A DNA stretch of 64,000 bases from Daldinia sp. FL1419. Taxonomy: Eukaryota > Ascomycota > Sordariomycetes > Xylariales > Hypoxylaceae. The notes under the pieces are model-generated. The model saw only the letters and a program-made list of their open reading frames with translations, had not been told where the DNA came from and did not search any database. The DNA is taken from contig MU623345.1 in NCBI GenBank assembly GCA_025201765.1, positions 248,001-312,000 on the forward strand, written 5' to 3'. Each line of letters starts with the position of its first letter. Positions within the stretch are counted from its first letter, which is position 1. Shown piece by piece: positions 35,822 through 48,005 of the stretch. The translations under genes were made by a program, and so were the position numbers.

Positions 35822-38465
35822 TTAAGAGTGAGAAGATGTTGTTTGGTCTTTTTACCCTTCTCTCTTTCCCTCAGTTTTTGGAGGTAATTACATACCACAG
35901 CCACTCCCCCCCCCAAAAATACCTAACTTGGCCCCCAAAATCTGCTGCTCTCCAATGTACCCCGCACTTTACGGAGTTTTAAGGTGCGCCACAACTTTTT
36001 TCATAAAGCTACCCCTCAATACATGTAGCCACAAGCTCATATAATAACCTCCTAATACTCCTTCCACTTATAACGTGCTTTCTTCTCCGAACACAAGTCC
36101 GATATGCGTAGACTCTGGTTGGATACGTGGATGTTCTAATTGCTCGATGTAAATACTGAGATAGTTGGCCTAGGTAGTTTTGTAAAGAAAAAGGCATAAA
36201 ATTCACTCGTGACCCTTACTAAAAGGACCCGGATCTAAAATTCGGACGTTCGAGAAGCTTACCTATATCAGCCAAGTGTATATACATATACCATGACACA
36301 CAATATCTAATATTTCCCATGTAGTTTAAGAGAAAATGTGTTATGGGGAACGGAAGCCCACTCCTAGAATACCTAGGTTTGTGTGGAAATATTTAAGTAA
36401 AACTACGTGGCGGGGCCAATTCTCTTCGTTGGGCGCTCAAAGCTAGCAGCGCCGTCTGGCCCTCGAAAGGTTTTTATATTAATGAACCTCTTATATCACG
36501 GGTGCAGCTACCGGATAGGTATTATTCGAGTTTGGTGTCTTTAAGTCAGAAGCTAAAAGTACACTCTCATATATATACCTCTCCGATCCTAACTACCAAG
36601 GTTAGGGGATTAGACGGCCTAGCTTCCGTATTCCTGAAGCGTCGGTATCACATATTGCCGTATAGAAATCTCGGCATGATATGGAAGTTGCACCACGTAA
36701 CAGTCGGCGCAAAGAACCACATCGAAATAAGCTTAAAGGTTGGCTAATCTGGGGAACGCCTTGTTTTCGAGTGATGCTAAACACGGAATAGACGTCTAGG
36801 TAGGTAGCTTACGTATGAGGCGTATAATAGTATCTCCGTCTCGATGTTTGAGACACGGATATGTAGCCTACCTACAGTAACACAACGTTAGTCTGAACCA
36901 CACAAATGTCAGCCGCTATTATATGCAGGCAAGGCAAATCCTGTTACACTGGTGCGAATCCCCATCGTTTAAATGGACCTCATGACCTCTTACCTGCATG
37001 GTGATTCTCCAGGTCTGTTATGACATCGCTCCTCCTCCTCCTCACTTACCGGCTCGCCCGAATTTGTTCTCTCGGCGGTTGGATTCATCGAAGTTACATG
37101 CATCCTCCTTTCGCATCTCAGTCTGTCCCGGTAATAACCAACCAGTATCTTTGCGGGGGACTGCGGTCGGGAGAAAGTACGGAGTTGATTACGACAAACC
37201 GTATCATTGAACCCAAGAATGCTTATATTGTGGGAATGGGAACGGCTGGGAAGAAAAATGAGATGACCTGTGAGGCCTGAGGTCTGATCTGTCACTTGCA
37301 GGTTGCAGGACGAAGCCATGGAGAATCATGCAGAACTAGCCTTAGCGCTACCTAGTATTTTCACCTTGGTATTCCACCCAAGTGCTGGATCGCAAAGGCA
37401 GTACTGTCGTATGATTGGCGAGATAAGTTCCATTGAGCGGTGAGGGACAAGCCCTTGCCGCTGCTCCCCGTCCTGCCCCGGGCCCACTACCACCGACGGC
37501 TCCCTTGCTGTAACAATAAGTGTCTCTGACTAGAAATCGATTTGGGACTTTTCCCGCGGGTGCACAAAAGTGGGTTTACCGGAACTGACACCCGAACAGA
37601 GAGGAGTAGGATAGCTGAATTTTGACATGCGCGTCGCAATACGAACGCCTGATAATTCCAGGTAGCGCCGGTATAGAAGAGGTGTAATATACGCACGAAA
37701 ATACTACTATGGAAATACTACCTTGCTACATACCTATGTAGTATATATGTATGTAGGTACGCAATAATAGCAGACAACTTGCCAAGACGCCGTAGGGTAA
37801 AGATCTGATTCGGTTAACGTAGCATGACCCTATTACTAAATGAGGAATATAGCAAAACCTGTGTGGATGATCAGCCCTCGTTACACCAGGAAACCTATCA
37901 CTTTTATTTGGAGTAAATCATATCACGTACCAGTTGGTAGCATGACCGGCACAGCAGCTATTGAAAGGAAATGCCTATCATATTGACCATATTGGCCATA
38001 TCGTTTGCAAGGAGGTAATAAATTGCGAAGGGAAAGGGGGTGGTTTTTTAACCTCTTGTTCCCTCGTCTCCTCCGGCAGACATGATTTGTCTTCGGTCGA
38101 CAATAAATGTAAAAAAATTAAAAAAAAATTAAAAATAAAATTTTCTATTTTATATCGAGCCAAATATAGGCACTAGAATCGTGTTAAAGATCCGGTCCAA
38201 TGTGATGGCACATTTTTAGCCCTGCGAGATGTGCGTCGTCTTGAGTGCTGGATTCTGATAGGACAAAAGTTTTCGTGACCAATTTGTTGCCGAATTTGAC
38301 GAAAACGAAGATTCGTACCCCAGAGTTACCTACCGATCAGGGTAATATCTGTTCGTATGACATGTTGAAGAATGTCGTCATAATTTATCATGGTTGGATT
38401 CGCTTCAAGCGCTTGATGTTTCGCATCGAACAGCATGAAGTTGTACCATCGTAGCCGATTTCCTG

Positions 38466-38494
38466 CGACCTCAAGCGACCTCAAGCGACCTCTG
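38466..38494. repeat. Short tandem repeat of CGACCTCAAG
   Basis: The 10-bp unit CGACCTCAAG occurs twice without error, with a third partial copy (CGACCTCTG). It is in non-coding DNA. Confidence 0.75.
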
Positions 38495-39004
38495 CTGCCT
38501 CTTGTAACCTCTAGGAAGTAACGGGACTCAGGTACAATCGAACCCGGAAGTGATCAGCTCGTGACCCATAGATTTACTTCTCCCTGTCCTCACCACGTTT
38601 TCCTCCACACTTTTCCATTCTCACATTAGGGCGAACTTGGTGTCGGCTAGCTCAGGCTTCGATGCTTCGTTCGATAAAATTTCCATCAGCCTAATGTAAA
38701 AGAAGTGGAATACGAAATACGTGCGAATACGTATCTTTTTACCCCCCACGCTACATTGGTACTTTTTTTTTTCATGTGCGAACTCGAGGAGCTGGGGCAC
38801 ACCTCGAACGCATTTGCACCGAGACCCATTGAAATCAGTAATCTCATGACTCAAGAGGCGACGCGGAGATCCAAAACGGGTTACGAAGGGGAGCGATGGT
38901 AAATTAAAGGAGACATAACATAATATAATTGCATGGGAACAAGAATAGGGGACATGCATTGATTAAGAAAAAAGAAAGAATAAGTAAGGTCATAGTCAGA
39001 TGGG

Positions 39005-39039
39005 AAAAAAAAAAAAAAAAAAAAAAAAGGAAAAAAAAA
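39005..39039. repeat. Long A-tract (A24 GG A9)
   Basis: A run of about 24 A, then GG, then 9 A, in the gene-poor region. It could be the tail of an ancient retroposed sequence, but no retroelement body or target-site duplication is visible on either side. Confidence 0.85.
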
Positions 39040-39684
39040 GGTATGAGGACTAAATAAATTGAATTACCTAACCTAGGCCGGCAAGGTGGAAGGGCAATTA
39101 AAAAAAGAAATAGGGGAAATTTCTTAGTGGCTGCTAGTATGTTAATTTAGGTGTCGGTGTGTCGTCAACTCCTTCTCCAAACACAGCAAAAAGGGACCCC
39201 AAATTCCCAGAAATTCCAAAATGTATTAGGTTAAGATGTACCAACGTACCTACCTTTTACGTTTTCTTGCCCTCCCGTTTCTTTCCCAAGTTCCAATCAG
39301 CCTGTTTGTTTCCTTGAACACCTCAACAATAGGCGGCGCAATACAACTCGTCAGCTATTATACTATAGCAATGCTAGAATAACAGCCTAACCGACCTACA
39401 TCGACATTGCTGATTCCCATTCGTTATTTTTCATGTACATTTTCTTACCACCAACTTTTCCCTTCTCTTAGTGTAGCTATGCGTTGGCTCCGGTCAAGCT
39501 ATGTCTTTTGACTTTTTACTTCTTCTACACCGTGGGTTGGGTAACCTCGAGAGAACTACACACACCTTTTCTACAATCCCTGACGATGGAAAAGCATTTA
39601 CGAGCTCGCGAGTTATGCCCGTAGATAAACTCGATGTAGATCCTCGCCGGCGGGCAGACCTCTAGAGAGAAGGTATGTGTTACG

Positions 39685-39731
39685 CGTAGAGAGCGTAGAG
39701 TGTGTAGAGAGGGTAGAGAGGGTAGAGAGGA
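39685..39731. repeat. Degenerate tandem repeat, unit about GTAGAGAGGG
   Basis: Around four to five copies of a roughly 10-bp purine-rich unit (GTAGAGAGC, GTAGAGTGT, GTAGAGAGGG twice, GTAGAGAGG). The last copies are near identical and the first diverged, so the array has grown at its right end. Confidence 0.75.
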
Positions 39732-40679
39732 GTTCCTCGGCCTAGTGGATGCCGTTCGCTTGTTGGGTCTGGCTTTCAACTCGCGACATCCAACTCGGGC
39801 CTATTTATCGGTTCTCGCGTTGACGATGCGGATATGTTCCCCCACTTGAGTCGTCTATATTTTATTATCTCTGAGATGGAGAACAACCTTGGAAGAAAAT
39901 ACCCAATGTACTTCCTGGGGCATCCTTGGGCAATGTTGGAAAATGCAGCTAAAAAGTACAATTATTTTAGGTACTTCTTGGCCCTTTACCCGCGCCCCTC
40001 CCCTCCCTGACGTCGAGGTAAGTCTGGAGCCCCAAGGAGAACCGAAGTCTGTTTCTCTGATTGGCTACTTTTTATGAGGAATTGCCTTCTTTGATGTTCT
40101 CTCGAGCTTCTTCTAGCGTCTAGCCCAAACCCATCCCTGACCCCGTCTCGGGGATCTCAGGTACTAGGCTTTCGCTGAATTTTTTGCCCATTCTTAGCGG
40201 TCGCCGGCACTGCCCAGATGTGGCACAAACGGGCCAGGTTTTTTTCTTCTCGCTGAAGGTACTTCGTCATGATACATTTGTGACGAACAAGGTCTTTTGT
40301 CACTGTTGTTATGATGTACATAAAACCAGTTGCTGACACCCACTTATAAAGCCAACAACTCCGCCGACAGTCTTCGGGTCCACTGGTATCTGCCCTAGTT
40401 CTACCATATTGCGCTGCTTTAATTACCCCCGACTTCCTGTATTTTGTTTCTTGGTCTTTCTCCCAAGGTTATCTCCTAAATCACCGGACCGTGAAATCAT
40501 ATCACGAAGTTTGTTGTTGTACAAGTCACTTGAAGTACAGTGCAAGTCGTCAGCTCCTTATATATACGCCCCTAGCTCGATTTCACCATTTAAGTGGCTA
40601 AGCTACACCTCCTACATCACCTTGTGACTTCCTGTCACTAAATATCTACTGTTCCTTACTTCTTCTTAAGACAAAAAGC

Positions 40680-40702
40680 AAAAAAAAAAAAAAAAAAAAA
40701 AA
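40680..40702. repeat. A23 tract just upstream of the gluconokinase start
   Basis: An uninterrupted run of about 23 A ends 24 bp before the ATG at 40727. It probably lies within the 5' leader or core promoter. Poly(dA) tracts exclude nucleosomes in fungi, so a promoter role is plausible, but slippage-prone sequence without function is equally possible. Confidence 0.8.
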
Positions 40703-40726
40703 GTAAACTAAGACATATATAAGACC

Positions 40727-41503
40727 ATGTTATCCTACGACAGTCCCGTTCCTGTAAACGGAAATCATTCTGCAGCAAGCATGGCTACTATAAATACCTT
40801 AGCATCAAACCCGAAACCTATTAATGCCACCATGGTACCAGTAACATCCAATAACACTATCGCTAAAGCCAATGGCCAACCGGCACCCAAGCAGCATCAT
40901 ATCTGGTTGGTTACTGGCCCTGCCGGCTGCGGGAAAAGCACGGTTGCCAAACACTTGTCGACGGCTCTCAACTTGCCTTACATCGAAGGTGACGAGGTGA
41001 GTTTAGTTCAAACCTAATTCCAACAGTTTCACAAGTTTAGGTGCTAAACCGTATTCTTCAAGTTCCACACCAAGGCAAACGTTGAAAAAATGGCCAATGG
41101 CATACCCCTGACGGATGTTGACCGATGGGACTGGCTCATCGCCCTACGAGAGGAGTCCCTGCGAAAACTGGTGGACGGCGCCGAAGGGGTTGTGCTCACC
41201 TGCTCGGCTCTCAAGCGCAAATACCGAGATGTCATTAGGGTAGCCCCCTACTATTCGCACGACGTCGTTCTTCACTTCATCTATCTCCATGCGCCCGAAG
41301 CCGTTCTTCTCGAGCGCGTGGGGTTAAGAAAGGGGCACTACATGGGAGCCAACATGGTCCACAGTCAATTTTCCATTCTAGAGCCGCCGACGGCTGAGGA
41401 GACTGATGTGATCAGCATCGACGTGAGCAGGCCCATGGAAGAAGTCTTGGACGACGCCCTAAACAAGGTTCTCCAAAAGATGGACGAGACCGCATCAAGC
41501 TAA
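40727..41503 (+). CDS. Gluconokinase (GntK family)
   Basis: The enzyme phosphorylates gluconate to 6-phosphogluconate with ATP, feeding the pentose phosphate pathway. Exons 40727..40996 and 41063..41503 (66-nt intron, donor GTGAGT) give about 236 residues. The P-loop is GPAGCGKST at residues 64-72. The gluconokinase blocks follow: PYIEGDEFHTKANVEKM across the intron, GIPLTDVDRWDWL, VVLTCSALKRKYRDVIR, LLERVGLRKGHYMGANMVHSQ. The N-terminal 55 residues are Asn/Ser/Thr rich and probably disordered. An internal ATG in this stretch could be the true start. The gene stands alone between two gene-poor stretches. Confidence 0.92.
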
Positions 41504-43660
41504 CACGCGACATGGTATGGATGGTACATATGGTGGGGGATGAAATAGCGGTTGCAATTACAGACGACAGATGTGTGACTGAGATTAGCGTCGTCCATTC
41601 ACAGCGAGTTTAGGAGTTGGATTTCATTGTTATGCTCTTTTTTTTTCACTTTTGGCGCAATTAGAGAGGTACTTTGGCTGAGCGGGATGCCCCTTTCGAG
41701 TAAACTTGCATCATGCAAGCAGCGTGAGCTGTTGTATAGGAGTCTTGGGTATTCTTACATGACATAATTGGATTATAGATTCAATGAGATATTCATCATA
41801 TCACGTATGAAGGACGACTGCAGGACCCGCCAAGCTGTATACTTTGGGAGTGAATTAGATCTATCCACCGATGTAGACGAGCGAAATCGACCTTATAGGG
41901 AAGGTGTAGGAACTCGATGGACTTTTTGATTCCAGGATATAGTCCTGGAGGGGCGTATTATGGCAGTTGTGTGAGTGTCGGTACACATCTCGTATAGCCA
42001 TCCTTCTGGGCGTAATCTAGAGATGGTCATCACGTTGCGCAGCGTTCGCGGTGTTACATACGCCACCTAGGGACTACCGCTGTCTTTTGCTTGGTTGCTT
42101 GCTTTCCCGCAGCACCGTACATGGGAGAACAACGGGCAAGGCTATCACCGTTCTGGGCACCCAGTACGGTGACCCATGAATAATCACCCGTTCGGGGAAG
42201 CAGGTTCCACTTGTGGGACGAAGTAGAATCATGGATCCTTACACACAGCCAAGATCCGCCCAGAGATGCAAACTGGCGGGCGCGGGCATCTGGTCTACAT
42301 TACATGGTATGTACATACATGCCTACATGCGCACACATCTATATCCATATACCTACAAAGACAAGGTAAGGCAGCTAGTTAGCTACCTAGTTAGCTTCAT
42401 GTAGCCTAGCTACGCTAGCTGGATGGCTGGAGACGAGCCAAGGTTACCTGGGGTTAGACATCTGTATGCAGGATATTCCTATACATACATATCACACATA
42501 ACATGCCGACAGAACAAGCGGAGAGAGAGATACAGACAGAAATGGATCGTCCGCCGTGACCCGGAAAACCCTGCGCCGCCCTAACCACGCCCTATTACTT
42601 CAGCGTGCATATCCAGCGAACGGAGAACCGCAGGATATCCCGCCTTTTTTGCGACCTACGCGCGTGGGAAGTGGTGCTAGCATAAGATGCGTGGGCGCGG
42701 ACGGCGGTTGTAGGAAGTACCTAGCCTATCTACTGTACCGTATCGAGCCTGTGAATTATGTATTGTGGTCTTTGTATCGTATTGTATTGCATTGTATTGT
42801 ATTGTATTGTATAGTATTGTACTATTCAGATAGACACGCGAACAAAGAAATAAATAAAAAAAGCAAAAACCCATTTTGGCCTCACTTTGCCATCATCAAC
42901 ACCCGTCAGCCCGTTCCCCCCTTTTCCGCTTCCAGCCCCGTGCATCCAGCATCCGTCGTACGTGGCTCGTTCTCTCGCGTGATAGTCCCCTCGCCGGCCC
43001 TCCTATTCGACGGGCTCTAGTCCGGGCAAAGGAAAGGATCCACGCGGACCTTTTCCATGGCGACGCGATGGCGACAATTAGAAAAAACAAAAAAAAAAAA
43101 CTGGGAATTGGAAAGTACCCGACAACGGGAATAAATAAATAAAAGTTCTTCTCAGCATACATACGGATCTGTATGGTGTATCTATCACCATACCTAAGCG
43201 CCAAGAACAATAAAATAAAACCCGATGAGTTTCTCGTTCTATAGTACGTAGGCAGCTCTACGCGTGACGACTACATTCATGCATGCATGCACATCAACCA
43301 GCGCGGGGAGGGAGAGAGGGAGGGGGGATGCTCGAGGAACAAAATAATAAGGCTGTTCCATCTATCAAAAACGAAGACAAGAGGGGTCGATATCCAGAAA
43401 TGCCGTGTCTATGGTTAGGGGGACCATGCTATATCCTATAATTCTACGTACAGAGTTGGTTAAGCCTTGCGACTATGATCTCCGGCTATCGTATATGACA
43501 TATCATCTTCCCAAAAAACACAATCATATCATATCCCTCGAACCCGCCGCGCGCGCAACGCTGGTTCACCCTATGCTATACGCGGGTTGGCGTCCCGTCC
43601 TTTCCATCCGCGCGGTATCTATCCTAGGTTTGGGCATCAAGCAGGCTCGCCGTACTTATG
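41504..43660. other. 2.2-kb convergent spacer with simple repeats
   Basis: No gene is supported. The region includes a TATTG microsatellite at 42779-42822, purine-rich runs (A11 near 43088 and GGGAGGGAGAGAGGGAGGG near 43306), and CATG repeats near 43279. Short ORFs at 42556-43142 run through low-complexity sequence and have no motif. The right end is the 3' flank of the BCKDH E2 gene. Confidence 0.5.
42779..42822. repeat. TATTG pentanucleotide microsatellite
   Basis: About eight units of a 5-bp repeat (GTATT/TATTG) with single-base variants (ATTGC once, ATAGT once) in non-coding DNA. Confidence 0.85.
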
Positions 43661-45198
43661 CTATCGCAGGTGCAGAACCATAACGTCCGGCCCCTCTACG
43701 ATCTTTCTCACGACCTCAGCGGCTCGCGCCATCGTCGCGCCATCCACGACACGGTGATCGGCGCACCAGCTAAAGTTGCAGACCTGTTTCTTGACGACGT
43801 TGTCCTGGTCGTCGAAAGCCGGGATAGTCCGCATGCGCCCCACGCCCAGGATCGCCACCTCCTTCTCCACGATGACTGGCGAGACGTACGTGCCGCCGAT
43901 GTTGCCTATGTTGGATACGGTAATGGTGCCTCCGCTCAGGTCTTGCGGCGAGAGCTTACCAGTCGCAGCTAGCGACTGCAGGCGAGCCAACTCGGTAGCT
44001 ACGGAGAAGATGCTCTTCGCTCCCACGTTCTTGATTACGGGAACAATAAGCCCCGAGGGGGTGTCCATAGCGACGCCGATATTGTGCTGACTGCGATGGA
44101 CGAGCCGCGGCTTGGAGGTATCAGGGTCCACGTCGACCCGAGCGTTCAGTATGGGGTACTGATGTAACGCTATGGAGACTGCTTTTACGATAAAAGGTAA
44201 GTAAGTTAATTTTGATAACTGACCGTCGGTAGCGGATTCCGACACAACCTTGTTAAGCCGCCGACGCAACTCAACCAGCTGAGAGAAGTCGATCTCATCC
44301 GCATAGAGAAAGTGTGGTATAGCCAAAGATCGGGTCATAGTTTTAAACATTTGTTGTTGCGTATTTGTCAGCTGTACAATTGTCTCGGTTTGTTTTTCCG
44401 TATCTGATGGTATGTTTGGGAATAGGCTCATTGGTTGAGCTGTCTGCGGCTGCGTAGGCGAGTCTCTCTTTTCGACAAATCTATAGATATCTTCTTTTAA
44501 AACCCTGCCGTCTTTTCCTGTCCCCTCAATTTCCGTAATATCAATATTTAATTCCTTCGATAAATGCCGTACAGCCGGCGTTGCTAGAGACGCATATTTC
44601 CCCTTCTTTACCTGGGGCGGCTGGGGCCTCTGCTCGCTTGCCTTATCTATAGTATCTCGGCTCTCTGGGGGTTTGCTTAACGATTCTTTATTTAATGGTT
44701 CCGAGGTTCCTTCTTTCGAGGGTTCCGGAGTAGTGAGAGCGTCTAAGGCTTCCTGACTCGCCCCTCCTTGTATGTCGATATCCACGAATGGCTTGCCTAC
44801 TTTGGCCATTTCGCCAGCCTCATAGTATAACTTCTTCACGACACCCGAGAAGCGACTTGTGATTTCCACCGAGGCTTTGTCGCTCTGGACCTCGCACAGG
44901 GGTGAGAACTCCTCGACTCGGGCGTTGGGTTCGACGAACCATTGTATGATTTCGCATTCTACGATACCTATATCCGGTGTAAGTACCAATACGAAAATGC
45001 TAGACAACGGACTGATACAAATTGATCCTTACCTTCGCCAATATCAGCAAGGAGAACGGGCTTCACAACCTGGAGATTCCTGCTCGCGTGGAAACCTCTT
45101 ATCAGAGTGGCGCGGACTTGGGACTCGGGTGTGCGGTTTAGACTTCGGCATAGTCGCCATTGATGGCGAATTGCACGAGAACTACGTTGAAGAAACAT
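43661..45198 (-). CDS. Branched-chain 2-oxoacid dehydrogenase E2 (dihydrolipoamide acyltransferase), mitochondrial
   Basis: E2 is the core of the complex that oxidises the keto acids of Leu, Ile and Val to acyl-CoA in mitochondria. Exons 45198..45033 and 44967..43661 (65-nt intron) give 490 residues. An Arg-rich presequence ends about RGFHASRNLQ. The lipoyl domain follows (LLADIGEG joined to IVECEIIQWFVEP), with Lys86 in EVQSDKASVEI as the lipoylation site. A Ser/Pro linker leads to the E1/E3-binding domain (ATPAVRHLSKELNIDITEIE) and the catalytic domain with the active-site motif DHRVVDGA near the end. The DIGEGI(V/A)EC form separates it from pyruvate and 2-oxoglutarate E2. It is divergent from ATP10, another mitochondrial gene. 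Confidence 0.95.
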
Positions 45199-45762
45199 TG
45201 TATATAGATCCGGGTATATAATAGAATTAGAGAAAACATTACATTTTTGGATATCTAAAAAAGAGACATAATTAACCTAATACATCGGAATGGAACTCGG
45301 CTCGTGAAAAAGAAGAAGAAGGTAAGAGGGGAGAGACTACCTAACCTAGGTAACTGATGCTTACCTTCCCGCCCTTTCCAACCCGCTGTTGACCTATTGA
45401 CTTTGAACCGACGAACCAATTCCCCCACATTGTGCCGTCGCTTTCCGGAATCTGGGGAAGCCGATTGTGGCCGCAGTGGCCTTTTTTTTCTCAGCTTTTC
45501 AATGACCTACGAAAAAGTAACCATGCAGCTGCCATGCTGTAATTGGATAGCCATGGTCATTGGATCCACTAACATGCGTTCCTGCAGGTATCCCGCGAAC
45601 CTTGAACCAGCGATAATGCCATTTGACAATGTCACTTAGGTAATCTTTTTCTTTTTCTTTTTTTTTTTTTCGAATCATTTTTAGCTTCAGCCTTAATGAA
45701 ATTTCACGAGCTCGTGACTTTTTAATTGAAATGTATTAATCGCTTTTATATCTTCCCGAACC
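45199..45762. promoter_or_regulatory. Divergent spacer between BCKDH E2 and ATP10
   Basis: This 564-bp region serves two nuclear genes for mitochondrial proteins. It contains ACCTAGGT at 45344-45351 and a T-rich tract at about 45648-45671. No shared factor site is assigned. Confidence 0.4.
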
Positions 45763-46837
45763 ATGTTGCTTGCTCGTAGACCGGGGCTCTTATGCCTGCT
45801 CTGCCAATCGAGAGCTTTTAGTACCTCGTACCGCTTCCTAGCAGAGCAAGGTCCTGCTACCGCAAAGGCCGTAAAGCCCGCCGCGGGTAAGCAGCCGGTC
45901 AAACCCGAGACGCCGGCTCCGGCTCCGGCTAAAGTCATACCGCCTTCTCCGTTAGAAGATGCGCCGAGATCCTATGGCAAACGGACTGAGCAGTTCACGC
46001 CCAAGCCGTTGGGCCGGCCGATAGGCATGCCGTCCCCACCACAACCGGGCGAGAACACCGGCATAGACAACCGGACGTTAAAACAGCGTCGCGATGACTT
46101 GGTGAACTACGACAAGCATCTGAAGCGGCGAGAGGAACTGTATGCCGTGCCTATTCTCCCAATTGACCAAAATTGCTTGGCGGGGTAGCTAGCTAACCTC
46201 CCCGCTACCTAATAGGATGAGCAAGATGTCGCGCCCGTACTACCGAGACTGGGGTAACCTGCGCTTCCATAAGGGCAAGACGTTCTTCGCACCCCCGCGG
46301 CCCTTCAAGGCCGACTTATCACTCTTCTTCCCAAACCTCTTCGGGCAAACCCTACTGAAAAGCGACCGCAAGCCCCGCGACACAACACCTACGCTACAGG
46401 GCAAGATCTCCGTCGTCAGCGTATTCAGCAGTGTCTGGGCCGAGAACCAGATCAACTCGTTTGTGTCGAAGGAAGCTAACCCCGAGCTAGAGAACGTGTT
46501 GGAACAGAATAAGGATGTGGCGCAGAGAGTCTGGATTAACATCGAGGAGAACTCGATGAAAGCTTGGTTGATCAAGCTATTTATAGGCGGAATCAGACGC
46601 CGCATCGGAGAGGCGAATTGGGACCGGTACTTCGTCGTGCGAAAGGGAATGAATGATGAGATTCGCGAGAATACCGGTCTTTTAAACAGTAGTGTCGGCT
46701 ACGTATACCTTCTCGACGGCCACTGCAGGATACGATGGGCGGGAAGCGGTCCTAGCGAGGATCACGAACGAGAGGGACTAGTAAAGGCTATCCAACGACT
46801 TCTAGAAGAGAGGAAGAGCTCGAAGCAAAGCGAATAG
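45763..46837 (+). CDS. ATP10: Mitochondrial ATP synthase assembly factor Atp10
   Basis: Atp10 is an inner-membrane protein that escorts subunit 6 during assembly of the F0 sector of ATP synthase. Exons 45763..46139 and 46216..46837 (76-nt intron, donor GTATGC) give about 332 residues. The N-terminus is a presequence (MLLARRPGLLCLLCQSRAFS), followed by an Ala/Pro/Lys linker. The conserved core reads PYYRDWGNLRFHKGKTFFAP, FKADLSLFFPNLFGQTL, and near the end VGYVYLLDGHCRIRWAGSG, which are Atp10 family blocks. The intron joins HLKRREEL to MSKMSRPYY. Confidence 0.93.
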
Positions 46838-47189
46838 GTCATGTATTATTACGAGTGCCATAACCATAAATGATACCCGCTCCTCAATTTACAAGGCGAA
46901 AAGCTTAACGCTAGGAGTTCCCCTTAATTGCTCTATGGTAGATCGTAACAATGCTAGCCGTAGTATTAGGTGCCGCCGTCCATTCAACAGGCTGATCATG
47001 GCCGGTTCTTTTTGCGTACGTTTTCCCCTTCGTATTATACAGCGTCCTTTCATCCTCGTCCTCGCCCCCTCTCCAAAAACCCGGAACGCCTTGCAGGAAA
47101 TAATGCCAACACCTGAAAAAGCCAAGGTATTTCCCATCCCAGACCAAAAACACGAGTCGCCGATGTTCGTCGGTACCGCTGTTGCGTGC
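46838..47189. other. Convergent 3' region between ATP10 and GOS1
   Basis: This 352-bp spacer joins two convergent gene ends. Nothing beyond short accidental ORFs was seen. Confidence 0.5.
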
Positions 47190-48005
47190 CTACAAAAAGA
47201 ACCAAAAGATGACGAAACAGAAGGCGATAAACCCGCCCATGATAAAGCTATCTCGCCGCTTCCGCGCCGAGATCTTGCCGATTAGAGTGTTGAGGCCAGG
47301 GACTTGGCTCGCGGCCATGGTGATCCGCCGATTGATGCTGGCTAAGGTCTCCCGCTGCCCCAAGAAACTCTCGTTGGTGGCGTAGGCTTGGCTGAGCACG
47401 CTGTCGACCATGTTGTGGCTGTTGTCGATGCGGTTCCGCTCGTCTAACATATACTCGGCCTCGGCGGCTTCGGGGTTGTTTGCTCGATATGTCTGAATGT
47501 CGTCGCGGACGTTGGATAGTAAGTTTGCCCGGTTTCGTGCTTCCTGGAGGTTGGACCGTAATCGTACTAGGTCTCGTCTGTGTTCGGCGAGCTTCTCGCG
47601 TAAGAGGGATAAGTTGTTCTGCTTTAGGGCGGAAGATGTAAGACTAGCTTCGGAGTCTAGGAGGCGCGCAAGTTGATTGACGATATTGTCTCTCTTGAGA
47701 TAGAAGTTAGTCAAAAATCACATAACCCAATGATTGCCGGAGGCCTTAGACGGGGTGATCCTACTCTTTCGAGTATATCCTCTAATTTTGCTTCCGTTTC
47801 TCGTTCTTCCTTGGTCGGCTTCGCTGGGATATTAGAAGCGGTAGAGAACTGCGAATATGTATGAAATAGCGTCTCCGTCTACGGGTTGGAAAATTAGCAC
47901 TGCTTCAGCTTTGCGCATAGCTATTGCATCTATTACCTGGGATTCAAGGCTTCGAGCTTGTTGGCGCAATTGGGCCCAGCCCTGGTTGCCCGTCGGTGCT
48001 GCCAT
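47190..48005 (-). CDS. GOS1: Golgi SNARE Gos1 (GOSR1/GS28 type)
   Basis: Gos1 is a Qb-SNARE for traffic within and to the Golgi. Exons 48005..47937, 47878..47765 and 47693..47190 (introns 58 and 71 nt) give 228 residues. The start is MAAPTGNQGWAQLRQQARSL. The middle has LEDILERRDNIVNQLARLLD and helical N-domain sequence. The SNARE helix has its central glutamine in VDSVLSQAYATNESF. The C-terminal anchor is one hydrophobic stretch to the end (FIMGGFIAFCFVIFWFFL). An in-frame ATG four codons upstream exists at 48017. The shorter start matches the family better. Confidence 0.93.

Larger units (their letters stand above)
35822..40726. other. Gene-poor 4.9-kb region
   Basis: The longest gene-free stretch of the window. 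Only ORFs shorter than 115 codons are present and none has a recognisable motif or plausible spliced continuation. It holds ACCTAGGT at 36371-36378, a CGACCTCAAG repeat at 38466, a long A-tract at 39005, a GTAGAGAGGG repeat at 39685, and pyrimidine-rich sequence from about 40410 that is probably the gluconokinase leader. It may hide non-coding RNA, fast-evolving genes or decayed repeats, but the sequence itself does not show which. Confidence 0.5.

Noticed and set aside
36930..36990. GGTGCGAATCCCC box resembling a tRNA B box
   Set aside because: Flanks do not pair into a T-arm and no cloverleaf can be drawn.
38500..38570. tRNA-like GGGTTCGATT box on the - strand
   Set aside because: No T-stem pairing, no A box at the right distance and no acceptor stem.
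39005..39039. A-tract as a retroposon tail
   Set aside because: No element body or target-site duplication. Simple A-tracts are common in this window.
42556..43142. ORFs of 154 and 88 codons downstream of gluconokinase
   Set aside because: They run through the TATTG microsatellite and A-rich tracts, with composition unlike coding DNA.
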